DNA of 64,000 nucleotides from Achromobacter deleyi (lineage in GTDB: Bacteria > Pseudomonadota > Gammaproteobacteria > Burkholderiales > Burkholderiaceae_B). Below are positions 8,324 to 15,903 of the stretch, one piece after another. The position numbers and the translations under genes were made by a program. The stretch's first letter is position 1. Every line of letters starts with the position of its first letter. The notes under the pieces were generated by a model. The model ran no database searches, was not told where the DNA came from, and was given only the letters and a program-made list of their open reading frames with translations. The DNA lies in the NCBI RefSeq assembly GCF_016127315.1, contig NZ_CP065997.1, positions 4,526,001 through 4,590,000 on the forward strand, in the 5' to 3' direction.

Positions 8324-9310
8324 ATGAAGAAAACCCGTCACGCGGCCCTGGCCGCATTGCGTCCCGTGGCCGCCGCGTTGGGCCTGGCCTGCACCCTGGG
8401 CGCGGCCCAGGCCGCCGGCTACCCCGACCAGCCCATCACCGTGGTGGTGCCGTACTCGGCCGGCGGCGGCGCCGACAACGCCGCCCGCATCATCGCGCAG
8501 GGCATGGGTGAAGTCGCCGGCCAAAGCGTCGTCATCGAGAACAAGGGCGGCGCCAGCGGCTCCATCGGCGCCGCCTACGTGGCCCGCGCCAAACCCGACG
8601 GCTACACCGTGCTGTACGACGCCTCCGCGTTCTCCATCAACCCCGTGCTACGCAAACTGCCCTACGACGCCAAGAAGGACTTCATTCCCGTCTCGCAGGC
8701 CGTCAGCGTGCCCAACATCCTGGTCGCCGCCACCGGCTCGGCCTTCAACAGCCTGCCGGACTTCATCAAGGCGGCGCGCGCCAATCCCGGCCGCTACACG
8801 TATGCCTCGTATGGCCCGGGCAGCCTGGCGCAGATGGCCGCCGAACTGCTCAAGAAGGATGCCCAGATCGACGTCGTGCACGTCCCGTACAAGGGCGGCG
8901 CGCCGGCCATCGTCGACGTCATGGGCGGGCAGGTCGACGTCTACTTCGCCAACGCCGCGTCCAGCCTGAACTACGTCAGCACCGGCAAGCTCAAGGCGCT
9001 GGCCGTCTCGTCGGCCGCGCGCATGCCCGACCTGCCCAACGTGCCCACGGTCAGCGAAGGCGGCGTCAAGGCCTTCGATGTCGTCGAATGGAACGGTTTC
9101 TTCCTGCCCGCGGGCGCCGATCCGCAAGTTGTCGCCAAGCTGCAGGACCTGGTGCAGAAGGCGCTGGCCCGCCCCGAAACCCGCGACAAGCTCGCCAAGC
9201 TGGGCCTGACCCCGGTCGGCAGCAGCGCCGCGGACTTCGCCAAGTTCGTCGACGCCGAACAGGTCCGCTGGGCCGAGGTCGTGAAAACCAATAACATCAC
9301 CGTGAACTGA
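8324..9310 (+). CDS. Bug-family (tripartite tricarboxylate transporter type) periplasmic receptor
   Basis: 328 residues. The signal peptide (about residues 1-30, ending AAQA) is followed by AGYPDQPITVVVPYSAGGGADNAARI, the Bug family signature with the ligand-binding loop. VHVPYKGGAPAIVDVMGGQVD and PDLPNVPTVSE are the later family motifs. These Venus-flytrap proteins bind carboxylates or amides in the periplasm, and most are orphans without TctAB membrane partners nearby, as here. In this operon it probably captures the substrate that the lyase, CoA-transferase and cyclase act on, or serves as a sensor for it. Confidence 0.95.
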   Translation: MKKTRHAALAALRPVAAALGLACTLGAAQAAGYPDQPITVVVPYSAGGGADNAARIIAQGMGEVAGQSVVIENKGGASGSIGAAYVARAKPDGYTVLYDASAFSINPVLRKLPYDAKKDFIPVSQAVSVPNILVAATGSAFNSLPDFIKAARANPGRYTYASYGPGSLAQMAAELLKKDAQIDVVHVPYKGGAPAIVDVMGGQVDVYFANAASSLNYVSTGKLKALAVSSAARMPDLPNVPTVSEGGVKAFDVVEWNGFFLPAGADPQVVAKLQDLVQKALARPETRDKLAKLGLTPVGSSAADFAKFVDAEQVRWAEVVKTNNITVN

Positions 9311-9316
9311 TCGACA

Positions 9317-9343
9317 GGGGCGGGCAGCGCCGTTGCCCGCCCC
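9317..9343 (+). promoter_or_regulatory. Strong intercistronic hairpin
   Basis: GGGGCGGGCA at 9317-9326 pairs with TGCCCGCCCC at 9334-9343 (10 bp, 7-base loop), between the Bug receptor stop and the next gene of the operon. There is no U-tract. It may stabilise the upstream mRNA or reduce downstream expression. Confidence 0.45.
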
Positions 9344-9372
9344 GCCGAAAAGCACTCAAGGGAGATGCCGCA

Positions 9373-9831
9373 ATGAGCCGGGAAGACGATTTCGAGCGCG
9401 GCCTGGCCAACCGCCGCGCCGTGCTGGGAGAAGAATGGGTGCAGCGTTCGCTGGACCGCGCCACCACCTTCACCGCCGACTACCAGAACCTGATCACCCG
9501 CTACGCCTGGCACGACATCTGGAGCCGTCCCGGCCTGCCGCACAAGGCGCGGCGCATGATGGTGCTGGCGGTGACCCTGTCGCTGGGCCGCTGGGAGGAA
9601 TTCGAGCTGCACGTGCGCGCCGCCCTGACGGCGAAGGACGAATCGCGGCTGAGTCCGGATGAACTGAAGGAAGTGCTGCTGCAGAACGCGATCTACGCGG
9701 GCGTGCCGGCGGCGAATACCGCGTTCAATCTGGCGCAGGGGATTCTGCGGGAGGTGGCGGGGGAGATCGGGTATGTGCTGGCGCCGGCGCAGGCGCGGCA
9801 GGCGGATCTGTTTGGCGACGGCGGCAAGTGA
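9373..9831 (+). CDS. Carboxymuconolactone decarboxylase-family protein
   Basis: 152 residues. The helical CMD fold is recognisable from LGEEWVQRSLDRATTFTADYQNLITRYAWHDIWSRPGL, then ALTLSLGRWEEFELHVRAAL with the Glu and His of the active site, and a C-terminal LLQNAIYAGVPAANTAFNLA helix as in PcaC. PcaC decarboxylates 4-carboxymuconolactone in protocatechuate breakdown, but there are no other pca genes beside it, so it may act on another lactone or be a partner of the cyclase-family enzyme. Last gene of the operon, 62 bases after the Bug gene. Confidence 0.85.
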   Translation: MSREDDFERGLANRRAVLGEEWVQRSLDRATTFTADYQNLITRYAWHDIWSRPGLPHKARRMMVLAVTLSLGRWEEFELHVRAALTAKDESRLSPDELKEVLLQNAIYAGVPAANTAFNLAQGILREVAGEIGYVLAPAQARQADLFGDGGK

Positions 9832-10081
9832 GCCTGGCCTGGCGGGCGCGTCGGTGACGCCTGCAATGACCGGAGAAAAGCGGCCTGCGTCCCGCGCGGA
9901 CGGCCCCCACGACGCACAATGTCCCATTAATCGCGCCGTTCTGTCTCAGCGCGCGGTATTTGCGTTTCTTATCTCGATCATCCGTGTAAATTCGCCCACG
10001 CTTTCACGCTCCAGACGGTCGCCACGGCGCGACCGGCCGCGATGAAGCGTTCCGCAATTCGACTGATGCTCAAGATCATCC

Positions 10082-10915
10082 ATGCTCGCAAAACTACGTC
10101 GCAAGGCAGGCTGCGCTCTCTTTCTCTCCCTCGGTATCGGCGCCGCGCTCGCAAGCGGGGCGGGGAACGAGCCGGATCCCGCGATCACGGACCCGCATTT
10201 TCAGCTGGCGCCGGGCTATCTGCCAAAAGAGCGCCTGCCCGACAGCCTGGAACTGCTCGGGCCGCCGCCCGCCGCGGCCAGCGCGGCGCTGGCGCGCGAT
10301 GAAGAGGCCAGGGCGGCGACCGTGCCCCTGCGCAATTCCGCGCGCGCCACGCTGGCCCGCCTGGATGCGGATCTGCAGTTTCCGCAACCGGCCCGCAGTT
10401 TCTCGTGCGCCATGGGCTTTGCCATCACCGAAGGGCAGACCCCGCACCTGTACCGGCTGATGCAGAAAGTGCTTACCGATGCCGGACTGTCCACTTACGG
10501 CGTCAAGAACACCTACAACCGCGCGCGGCCGTTCGTGGTCCACGATGAAGGCACGTGCTTTCCGGAACAGGAACCGCTGTTGCGCAAGGATGGTTCATAC
10601 CCGTCGGGGCACACGGCGGCGGGCTGGGCCTGGGCGCTGGTGCTGGCCGAAGTCAATCCCGAGCGCGCCAATCGCCTGCTGCGGCGCGGCCTGGAGTTCG
10701 GGCAAAGCCGGGTCATCTGCAACGCGCATTGGCAAAGCGACGTGGACGCCGGCCGCACGATGGGCGCGGCCACGGTGGCGCTGCTGCGTGACAACGCCGA
10801 GTTCGTGGCGGACCTGAATGGCGCGCGCCAGGAGGTGCGGGCGATGCAGGCCGCCGGGTCGGCGCCGGGCCTGGATTGCGCGGCGGAGGAAGCGGCGCTG
10901 TCGCAACCGCGATGA
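10082..10915 (+). CDS. Class A non-specific acid phosphatase (PhoN type), exported
   Basis: 277 residues with an N-terminal signal peptide (about 25 residues). The three phosphatase-superfamily blocks are present in order: KNTYNRARPF near residue 141 (KX6RP), SYPSGHTA near 175, and SRVICNAHWQSDV near 212 (SRX5HX3D). These residues bind the phosphate and include the nucleophilic His. Class A enzymes release phosphate from many organic monoesters in the periplasm. No good ribosome binding site is visible before the ATG at 10082, so the start is slightly uncertain. It is followed 38 bases later by an outer-membrane-barrel gene on the same strand. Confidence 0.9.
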   Translation: MLAKLRRKAGCALFLSLGIGAALASGAGNEPDPAITDPHFQLAPGYLPKERLPDSLELLGPPPAAASAALARDEEARAATVPLRNSARATLARLDADLQFPQPARSFSCAMGFAITEGQTPHLYRLMQKVLTDAGLSTYGVKNTYNRARPFVVHDEGTCFPEQEPLLRKDGSYPSGHTAAGWAWALVLAEVNPERANRLLRRGLEFGQSRVICNAHWQSDVDAGRTMGAATVALLRDNAEFVADLNGARQEVRAMQAAGSAPGLDCAAEEAALSQPR

Positions 10916-10953
10916 CGCGTTCTCCCCTTATCACGCTGCCGCATCGAGACACC

Positions 10954-11745
10954 ATGAAATCCTTTTTCGCCGCCCTGATTGCCCCGAGTCTGGCGCTGGG
11001 CCTATGCCAGGCCGCGTTCGCCGATGGCGCCCTGCCCATCAGCCCATTGATGGACAAGTCATCGCGCTCGTCCGCGCAGTGGCAATTCAACGCCAGCCCC
11101 TACGCCTGGGCGTCGGGCATCCGCGGGACGGTGGGCCAGTTCGGCCAGCCGGCGACCCGCCTGGACTCCAGCTTCAGCGACGTGATGAGCGAGCTGGACC
11201 TGGCTTTCATGGGGGCGATGGAGGCGCGCTATCAGCGCTTCTCGTTGGTCGCGGATGTCATGTACGCGCAGCTCTCCGCCGGCGGCAGCATCGGGCGCGG
11301 CGTGCTCGGCAGGCGCGTCGATGTCACGTCCAAGTCCTTCTCCGGCTTCTTCGGGGCGGGGTACGAAGTGCTCGGGGGCGACCAGGGGCACCTTGACGTC
11401 ATCGGCGGCGGACGGCTCTGGTACGCGAGCACCAGGCTCTCCGTGAAAGGCGGCCTGCTGGATGGCCGTGGCGAACGCGACAGCGCCACCTGGATCGACG
11501 CGGTCGCCGGCCTGCGGGGGCAATATGCCCTGAGCGACCACTGGTACCTGACCGGCTGGGGCGTGGTGGGCGCGGGGCAGGCCAAGCTCGACTGGGACGC
11601 GACGGCCGCGGTGGCCTATCAGTTCAAGTCAGACCTGGCGGCGGTGCTGGGATACCGCGCGCTGGGCGTCAACTTCAATCGGAATGGCTTTGTCTACAAC
11701 GTCATCCAGCAGGGGCCTATCCTGGGGCTGTCCTACCGGTTTTGA
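10954..11745 (+). CDS. Outer-membrane beta-barrel protein, function unknown
   Basis: 263 residues from ATG at 10954; the open frame runs back to 10876 within the phosphatase gene. The signal peptide ends AAFA. The mature protein alternates polar and hydrophobic residues with Gly/Tyr/Trp-rich turns (WQFNASPYAWASGIRGTVG, YALSDHWYLTGWGVVGAG) and ends in Phe (GLSYRF), as BAM substrates do. It resembles small porin-like or opacity-type barrels of proteobacteria with no assigned role. It lies downstream of the acid phosphatase and convergent with the AraC gene. Confidence 0.75.
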   Translation: MKSFFAALIAPSLALGLCQAAFADGALPISPLMDKSSRSSAQWQFNASPYAWASGIRGTVGQFGQPATRLDSSFSDVMSELDLAFMGAMEARYQRFSLVADVMYAQLSAGGSIGRGVLGRRVDVTSKSFSGFFGAGYEVLGGDQGHLDVIGGGRLWYASTRLSVKGGLLDGRGERDSATWIDAVAGLRGQYALSDHWYLTGWGVVGAGQAKLDWDATAAVAYQFKSDLAAVLGYRALGVNFNRNGFVYNVIQQGPILGLSYRF

Positions 11746-11767
11746 GTCCGCGCGGCGTTTGAGCGGC

Positions 11768-12787
11768 TCACGGCCGGCTGTGCGCGGAAAAATGGCTGGA
11801 CAGCGCGTTGTCGCCGTCGGTGGCGGGCGGACAACCCCGCCGGCCGCTGTCGCTGGCCTCGTCCGGCGCCAGGCCAAAGCGCGCAATGAATGACTTGCGA
11901 AATCGCGCCATGTCCCGAAAACCGAAATGCGCCGCGACCTGGCTCGCCGGTTGCGCGGCGTGGCGCGGATCGACCAGGCGGGCATAGGCCGCATCCAGCC
12001 GCTTGCGCTTGATGACGTGGGCAACGCCGCCCAGGTCGGCAAAGACGCGGTAGAGATGCGCCCGCGACACCCGGAACCGTTGCATCAGCCGCTCCGGGCC
12101 GAGATCGGGCTGCGTCAATTGATGGTCGATATAGTCCAGCACGCGCATGCGCAATGCCTGGCCCAGCACCGAGGTCGGCGAATGCTCGACAGGCGCCGCG
12201 GTGACCAGGCCCGCGGAAAGCAGCGTGCCCAGCGCCTCCAGCGCCGCCGCGTCTTCGCTCGCGGAGAGCTGGCCCGAGACCGCGTGGAAGCCGCAAAGGT
12301 AATCCTTGAGCAGGCGCGTCATGGGATTGCCCGCCTGCAGCACCAGTCCGTGAAGGTCGCGCGCGCCCAGCGCCTGGTTGATACCGGCCCGGGGAATCGT
12401 CATCGCCAGGCGTTGCCCGGCGTCGACCTGGCAGTGGTAGGCGCGCGCCAGGTCGATGAAGCAGATGCCTCCCGGGCCCGCCACCACATCGCGGCCGTCG
12501 AAATCCCCATGTATGGAGCCCGCGACCACGACATGCACCAGATAATGGTCCAGCCCGCTGCGGGCGATCGTCGGCCGGTCGCGCTTGTAGCGCTGCGCAT
12601 TGAAGGTCGTGGCGCCCAGCGTCAACCCGCCCAGGTGGCGGATGCGCATGGTGCCCTCGAGCGTGGCCCCCTTGTCGCTGGAGACCACGGTCGTGTCGCA
12701 GAACGGGCGCGTCACCTCGCGCCAGTAATCATTACGAAGCGAGGGGGCAATGCCATCGGTGGAAATGAACGCTTCCAGGCAGGTCAT
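11768..12787 (-). CDS. AraC-family transcriptional regulator
   Basis: 339 residues. The N-terminal half is an AraC-binding-like sensor (AraC_binding_2 type: SLRNDYWREVTRPFCDTTV, then a cupin-like core). The C-terminal 100 residues hold two helix-turn-helices, LGPERLMQRFRVSRAHLYRVFADLGGV and SQVAAHFGFRDMARFRKSFIARFGLAP. It is read just after the DUF1254 gene on the same strand (35-base gap), so the two are probably co-transcribed and it may control that gene. The effector is unknown. Confidence 0.88.
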   Translation of the reverse strand: MTCLEAFISTDGIAPSLRNDYWREVTRPFCDTTVVSSDKGATLEGTMRIRHLGGLTLGATTFNAQRYKRDRPTIARSGLDHYLVHVVVAGSIHGDFDGRDVVAGPGGICFIDLARAYHCQVDAGQRLAMTIPRAGINQALGARDLHGLVLQAGNPMTRLLKDYLCGFHAVSGQLSASEDAAALEALGTLLSAGLVTAAPVEHSPTSVLGQALRMRVLDYIDHQLTQPDLGPERLMQRFRVSRAHLYRVFADLGGVAHVIKRKRLDAAYARLVDPRHAAQPASQVAAHFGFRDMARFRKSFIARFGLAPDEASDSGRRGCPPATDGDNALSSHFSAHSRP

Positions 12788-12822
12788 GGTGACGTTTTAC
12801 TCCAAATCGGGCGCGTCGAAGG

Positions 12823-13857
12823 CTAGGGCGAGACGCGTTGCGGCTCCGGAAAGCGCCAGCGGCCGTCCAGGATCGCCTGGCCCGGCTGATACAGCCTGAC
12901 GGTGTAGTTCCAGCCCGCCATCGTGGGCAGGCAGTTCGGGATCTTGCCGTCGCAGCCGCCGAACTGGATGGCGATCGAGCCGTCGGCGCTTTTCTTGGCA
13001 GTCAGGTTGTTCAACGAGTAGGCGCCATACGGGTTCTTTTCGAAGTAGCCTTGCGCGTTGTAGACGCTGACCGACCAGAAGCTGTCGACGGGCACCTGGC
13101 CGACCGTGAGCCGATAGATGGTCTTGCCATCATTGTCGGGCACGGCCCCGCCGAGATAGGTGGCGTCCTTGGCGGGGTTTCCGCCCCAGCCCGTGGCGGT
13201 GCCGATCAAGTGCTGGATGGGGTCGACGCTGTCCTTAGTGCCGAACGCGCGGTTGTAGTTGGGCACCGTCGAACCCAGCACCAGCAGCGCATCGCGAACG
13301 GTCTTCTGGCTGGCCGCGTCCCACTTCGGCACCACGAATTCGCCCGTGCGGACCTGGTCGACGGCGATGGCGTCCTGCAGCGCATGCACCTGGCGGATAT
13401 CCTCGGGCGAGGCGGGATCGACCAGCGTGCGGATCGCCACGAAGACATAGCGGGTGCCAATCACCTCCTTGCTCAGGGTATGGCGGCCGGCGCCGTAGAA
13501 GACAGCCGGCACGTAATGGTTCTGGTCGACCACCTGCATCGACATGAAGCGCTTGCCGGTCTTGGGCAGGGTGATGGTCACCGGGCCGGCATCCAGGTCG
13601 AACACGGCGCTTGAATACAGCGTGTCCCGGTTCATGCGGATGACATTCTGCGCGTCGATCGAAACCGGCTCGCGGCTATGGACGAGCCGCCCGAAGCTGC
13701 CATCGGCCACGATTTTCGCCATGTACAGGTCGGTCTCGGCCCGCACGAAATTGTCGACGCCCACCGGGATGGCGGCATCGGGAGAGGACTGCGCGTGGGC
13801 GGCGCCGGCAATGGCCATCGTCAGGGCAACGAGGCGGGAGGCGGAGGTGCGTGACAT
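12823..13857 (-). CDS. DUF1254/DUF1214 exported protein
   Basis: 344 residues. The signal peptide ends AHAQ at about residue 23. The front domain has the DUF1254 pattern (VRAETDLYMAKIV, IRMNRDTLYSSAVFDLDAGPV, FMSMQVVDQNHYVPAVFY). The back has the DUF1214 pattern (FWSVSVYNAQGYFEKNPYGAYSLNN, NCLPTMAGWNYTVRLYQPG). These periplasmic proteins are common in proteobacteria and have no settled biochemical function. Two Cys in FGGCDGKIPNCL may pair. It sits upstream of an AraC regulator on the same strand. Confidence 0.85.
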   Translation of the reverse strand: MSRTSASRLVALTMAIAGAAHAQSSPDAAIPVGVDNFVRAETDLYMAKIVADGSFGRLVHSREPVSIDAQNVIRMNRDTLYSSAVFDLDAGPVTITLPKTGKRFMSMQVVDQNHYVPAVFYGAGRHTLSKEVIGTRYVFVAIRTLVDPASPEDIRQVHALQDAIAVDQVRTGEFVVPKWDAASQKTVRDALLVLGSTVPNYNRAFGTKDSVDPIQHLIGTATGWGGNPAKDATYLGGAVPDNDGKTIYRLTVGQVPVDSFWSVSVYNAQGYFEKNPYGAYSLNNLTAKKSADGSIAIQFGGCDGKIPNCLPTMAGWNYTVRLYQPGQAILDGRWRFPEPQRVSP

Positions 13858-14040
13858 TGAGGTCCTTCGATCATAGGGGCTTGATGCCGCATTCCAAAGC
13901 GCTTACGCGCTGCTCGCGCGTGGCTTGCCTGGGCTGCGGGAGGGGCGAGGCGGACTGTACAAGAACGGTCCGCGGCGGGCTTGCCATTTGGTGCCAAAAA
14001 GCGCATGCGCGCCGGCCCGTCCCGCCACCGAGGCTTCGGG

Positions 14041-15036
14041 TCAGGCGCGGTGGCGCAGCGCCGCCCGGAAGCGCGAGGGGTTTTGCCCGGTCCATCGTTT
14101 GAACGCGCGCGTGAAATGCGAGGGATCGCTGTAGCCGATCATGTAGGCGATTTCCGTGGCGGAATAGCGTTGTTGCCCCATGAGCCGCAGCGCCTCGCAT
14201 CGGCGCGTCTCGTCGTGCAAGGCGTCGAAATCGACGCCGCTGGATTTGAGGCGTCGTTGCAGCGTGCGCGGCGACAGGCCGATGGTCCTGGCGATCCAGG
14301 CGAGTCTGGCCTTGTCCTGATCGGACATATGCGTGGCGAGCAGGCTCGCCGTATTGATCGCACATTCCAGCGCCGCGGTGATCTTGCTGGCATCGTCCTT
14401 CAATGTGCGCAGGGGGCTGTCGAGCAGATCGCGGTCGAATTCGATCATGTCATGCTCGGCGCCGGTCACGATGTTCGGCCCCAGGCTCGCCTCCAGGGCG
14501 TCGTCGCCCCGTGTCCGGGGCGTTTTCAGATGCACCCGTATGGCCGAGGCGTCGCCGGCCATGAGGGGAATCTTCCGCAGCACGGCCAGGCTGCCGAGAA
14601 TGAACTGCCGCGGATCCGCGTCGAGCCGGCCGGTGAAGCTGTGAACCAGCCGGGTGCTGCGGCCCTCCGTGACGATGCGGACCCTGCCGCCCTGGTGCAG
14701 CATTTCCGCATTGTTGGCGGCCATGGCGCACGCTTGCGCGATATTGGCCGAACGCAAGACCAGGTGGCCCCATGCCCCGAGCGAACGCAGTTCGGTCAAC
14801 TGCCCCACATGGGCGCCGCCGAACGGGTCCTGCGTAATGCGGGCCATTTCATTCGCGATGTGGAAGCAGGCCTGTCGGGGCAGCCAGATATCGGGGTTCT
14901 GGAAAATGTTCGGCGAGATGCCCAGACGCTTGAAGAACTCGAGCGGGGACACGCCTCGACTGGCGAGGTAAGGGGCCATCTGCAGGAAACTGCGCAGCTT
15001 GATGGATGGCGCGTAGGGCGGTGCGGGTTCGGACAC
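14041..15036 (-). CDS. AraC-family regulator with Arabinose_bd-type sensor domain
   Basis: 331 residues from GTG at 15036. The sensor half (APYLASRGVSPLEFFKRLGISPNIF, then IANEMARITQDPFGGAHVGQ) is of the PF12625 type found in OruR/ArgR-like AraC regulators. The C-terminus has the two AraC helix-turn-helices, including ATEIAYMIGYSDPSHFTRAFKRWTGQNPSRFR. The gaps on both sides (13858-14040 and 15037-15240) contain short dyads (TTGGTGCCAA near 14010, CAAATG/CATTTG at 15136-15153) but nothing else I can name. Target genes are unclear; the DUF1254 gene lies downstream on the same strand. Confidence 0.88.
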   Translation of the reverse strand: MSEPAPPYAPSIKLRSFLQMAPYLASRGVSPLEFFKRLGISPNIFQNPDIWLPRQACFHIANEMARITQDPFGGAHVGQLTELRSLGAWGHLVLRSANIAQACAMAANNAEMLHQGGRVRIVTEGRSTRLVHSFTGRLDADPRQFILGSLAVLRKIPLMAGDASAIRVHLKTPRTRGDDALEASLGPNIVTGAEHDMIEFDRDLLDSPLRTLKDDASKITAALECAINTASLLATHMSDQDKARLAWIARTIGLSPRTLQRRLKSSGVDFDALHDETRRCEALRLMGQQRYSATEIAYMIGYSDPSHFTRAFKRWTGQNPSRFRAALRHRA

Positions 15037-15240
15037 GGAACAGGAATGGCCGGCTTGAGAGGGAATTCCCGGCCGAATTTACCCCGAGGTCTTCCGCCCT
15101 GAGCGCATGACCTGGCCCGGTGAGACGAATCGCCGCAAATGATGAGACATTTGGCGCGGTGGCCGCGTGGAACCTTCACGGCATTGTGGCGTCGGGAGGC
15201 CGTTTCCCGCCCGACGCCTTTCAGCGGGCCATCTGCCGAA

Positions 15241-15648
15241 TCATTTCGCCGAGAATTTATACGCCGTCCGCCCATCCGGCGTGAACGTATACGTGACGTA
15301 CATCGGAATCGTCCGGGCGCAGGCCTCGAAATTCCAGGCCTCCCGCGCCGATCCCGAGACCAGCGCGGTGCCGGCGGTGTTGGCGCGGATGTCGTCGGAC
15401 TTGCTGACCAGCGCGACAGCCACGGATTTCGGCGTCTCCTTGCAGCCGCTGGTGATGGACAGCAAGGGCACCAGCTTTTCCAGCACGTAGGGGGGATCGG
15501 TGGTGAGCGGTTCTCCCTTGACCGGAATGCCCCTGACGTCCTGCCGATACGTGGTCGGGGCGGCGCAGGCGGCCAGCAGGACGAGGGGAAGAACCAGGGC
15601 GGAACGGCGCAGCCGGGGGGCAGACAGGGCGGGTTTTGGATTGGGCAT
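15241..15648 (-). CDS. Small putative lipoprotein
   Basis: 135 residues. The N-terminus is a lipoprotein signal: basic residues, hydrophobic stretch, lipobox LAAC with Cys at about residue 28. The mature part has two further Cys (SGCKE and EACAR) and a beta-rich C-terminus (MYVTYTFTPDGRTAYKF). No recognised domain. It stands alone between the AraC gene and the divergent radical SAM gene. Confidence 0.7.
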   Translation of the reverse strand: MPNPKPALSAPRLRRSALVLPLVLLAACAAPTTYRQDVRGIPVKGEPLTTDPPYVLEKLVPLLSITSGCKETPKSVAVALVSKSDDIRANTAGTALVSGSAREAWNFEACARTIPMYVTYTFTPDGRTAYKFSAK

Positions 15649-15903
15649 TGTTATCGGGGGATCCTGTATCGACTTGGTTTCTGCGGTCCCATCGCAGGCG
15701 GCGGCAGCGCCCGCTGATAGTGAAACGAATATAACGGATCAGTATCCGGGCGCTGATCGGCAGGCATCACGCAATACCGAATCACCACCGGCTCCGTTCA
15801 GCACGCGATGCCCCTTGTGTTTCCGCATTGCACCGGCGCGGATCCGCCGGTAACTATAATCCCCCCTCGATCCCCGCTTTGACGGCGTTTCCCGCCGTGT
15901 CTC

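Noticed and set aside
15781..15903. Full sigma-70 promoter before the radical SAM gene
   Set aside because: TATAAT at 15855-15860 is good, but the best -35-like TTGCAC is 21 bases away, too far for a confident call.
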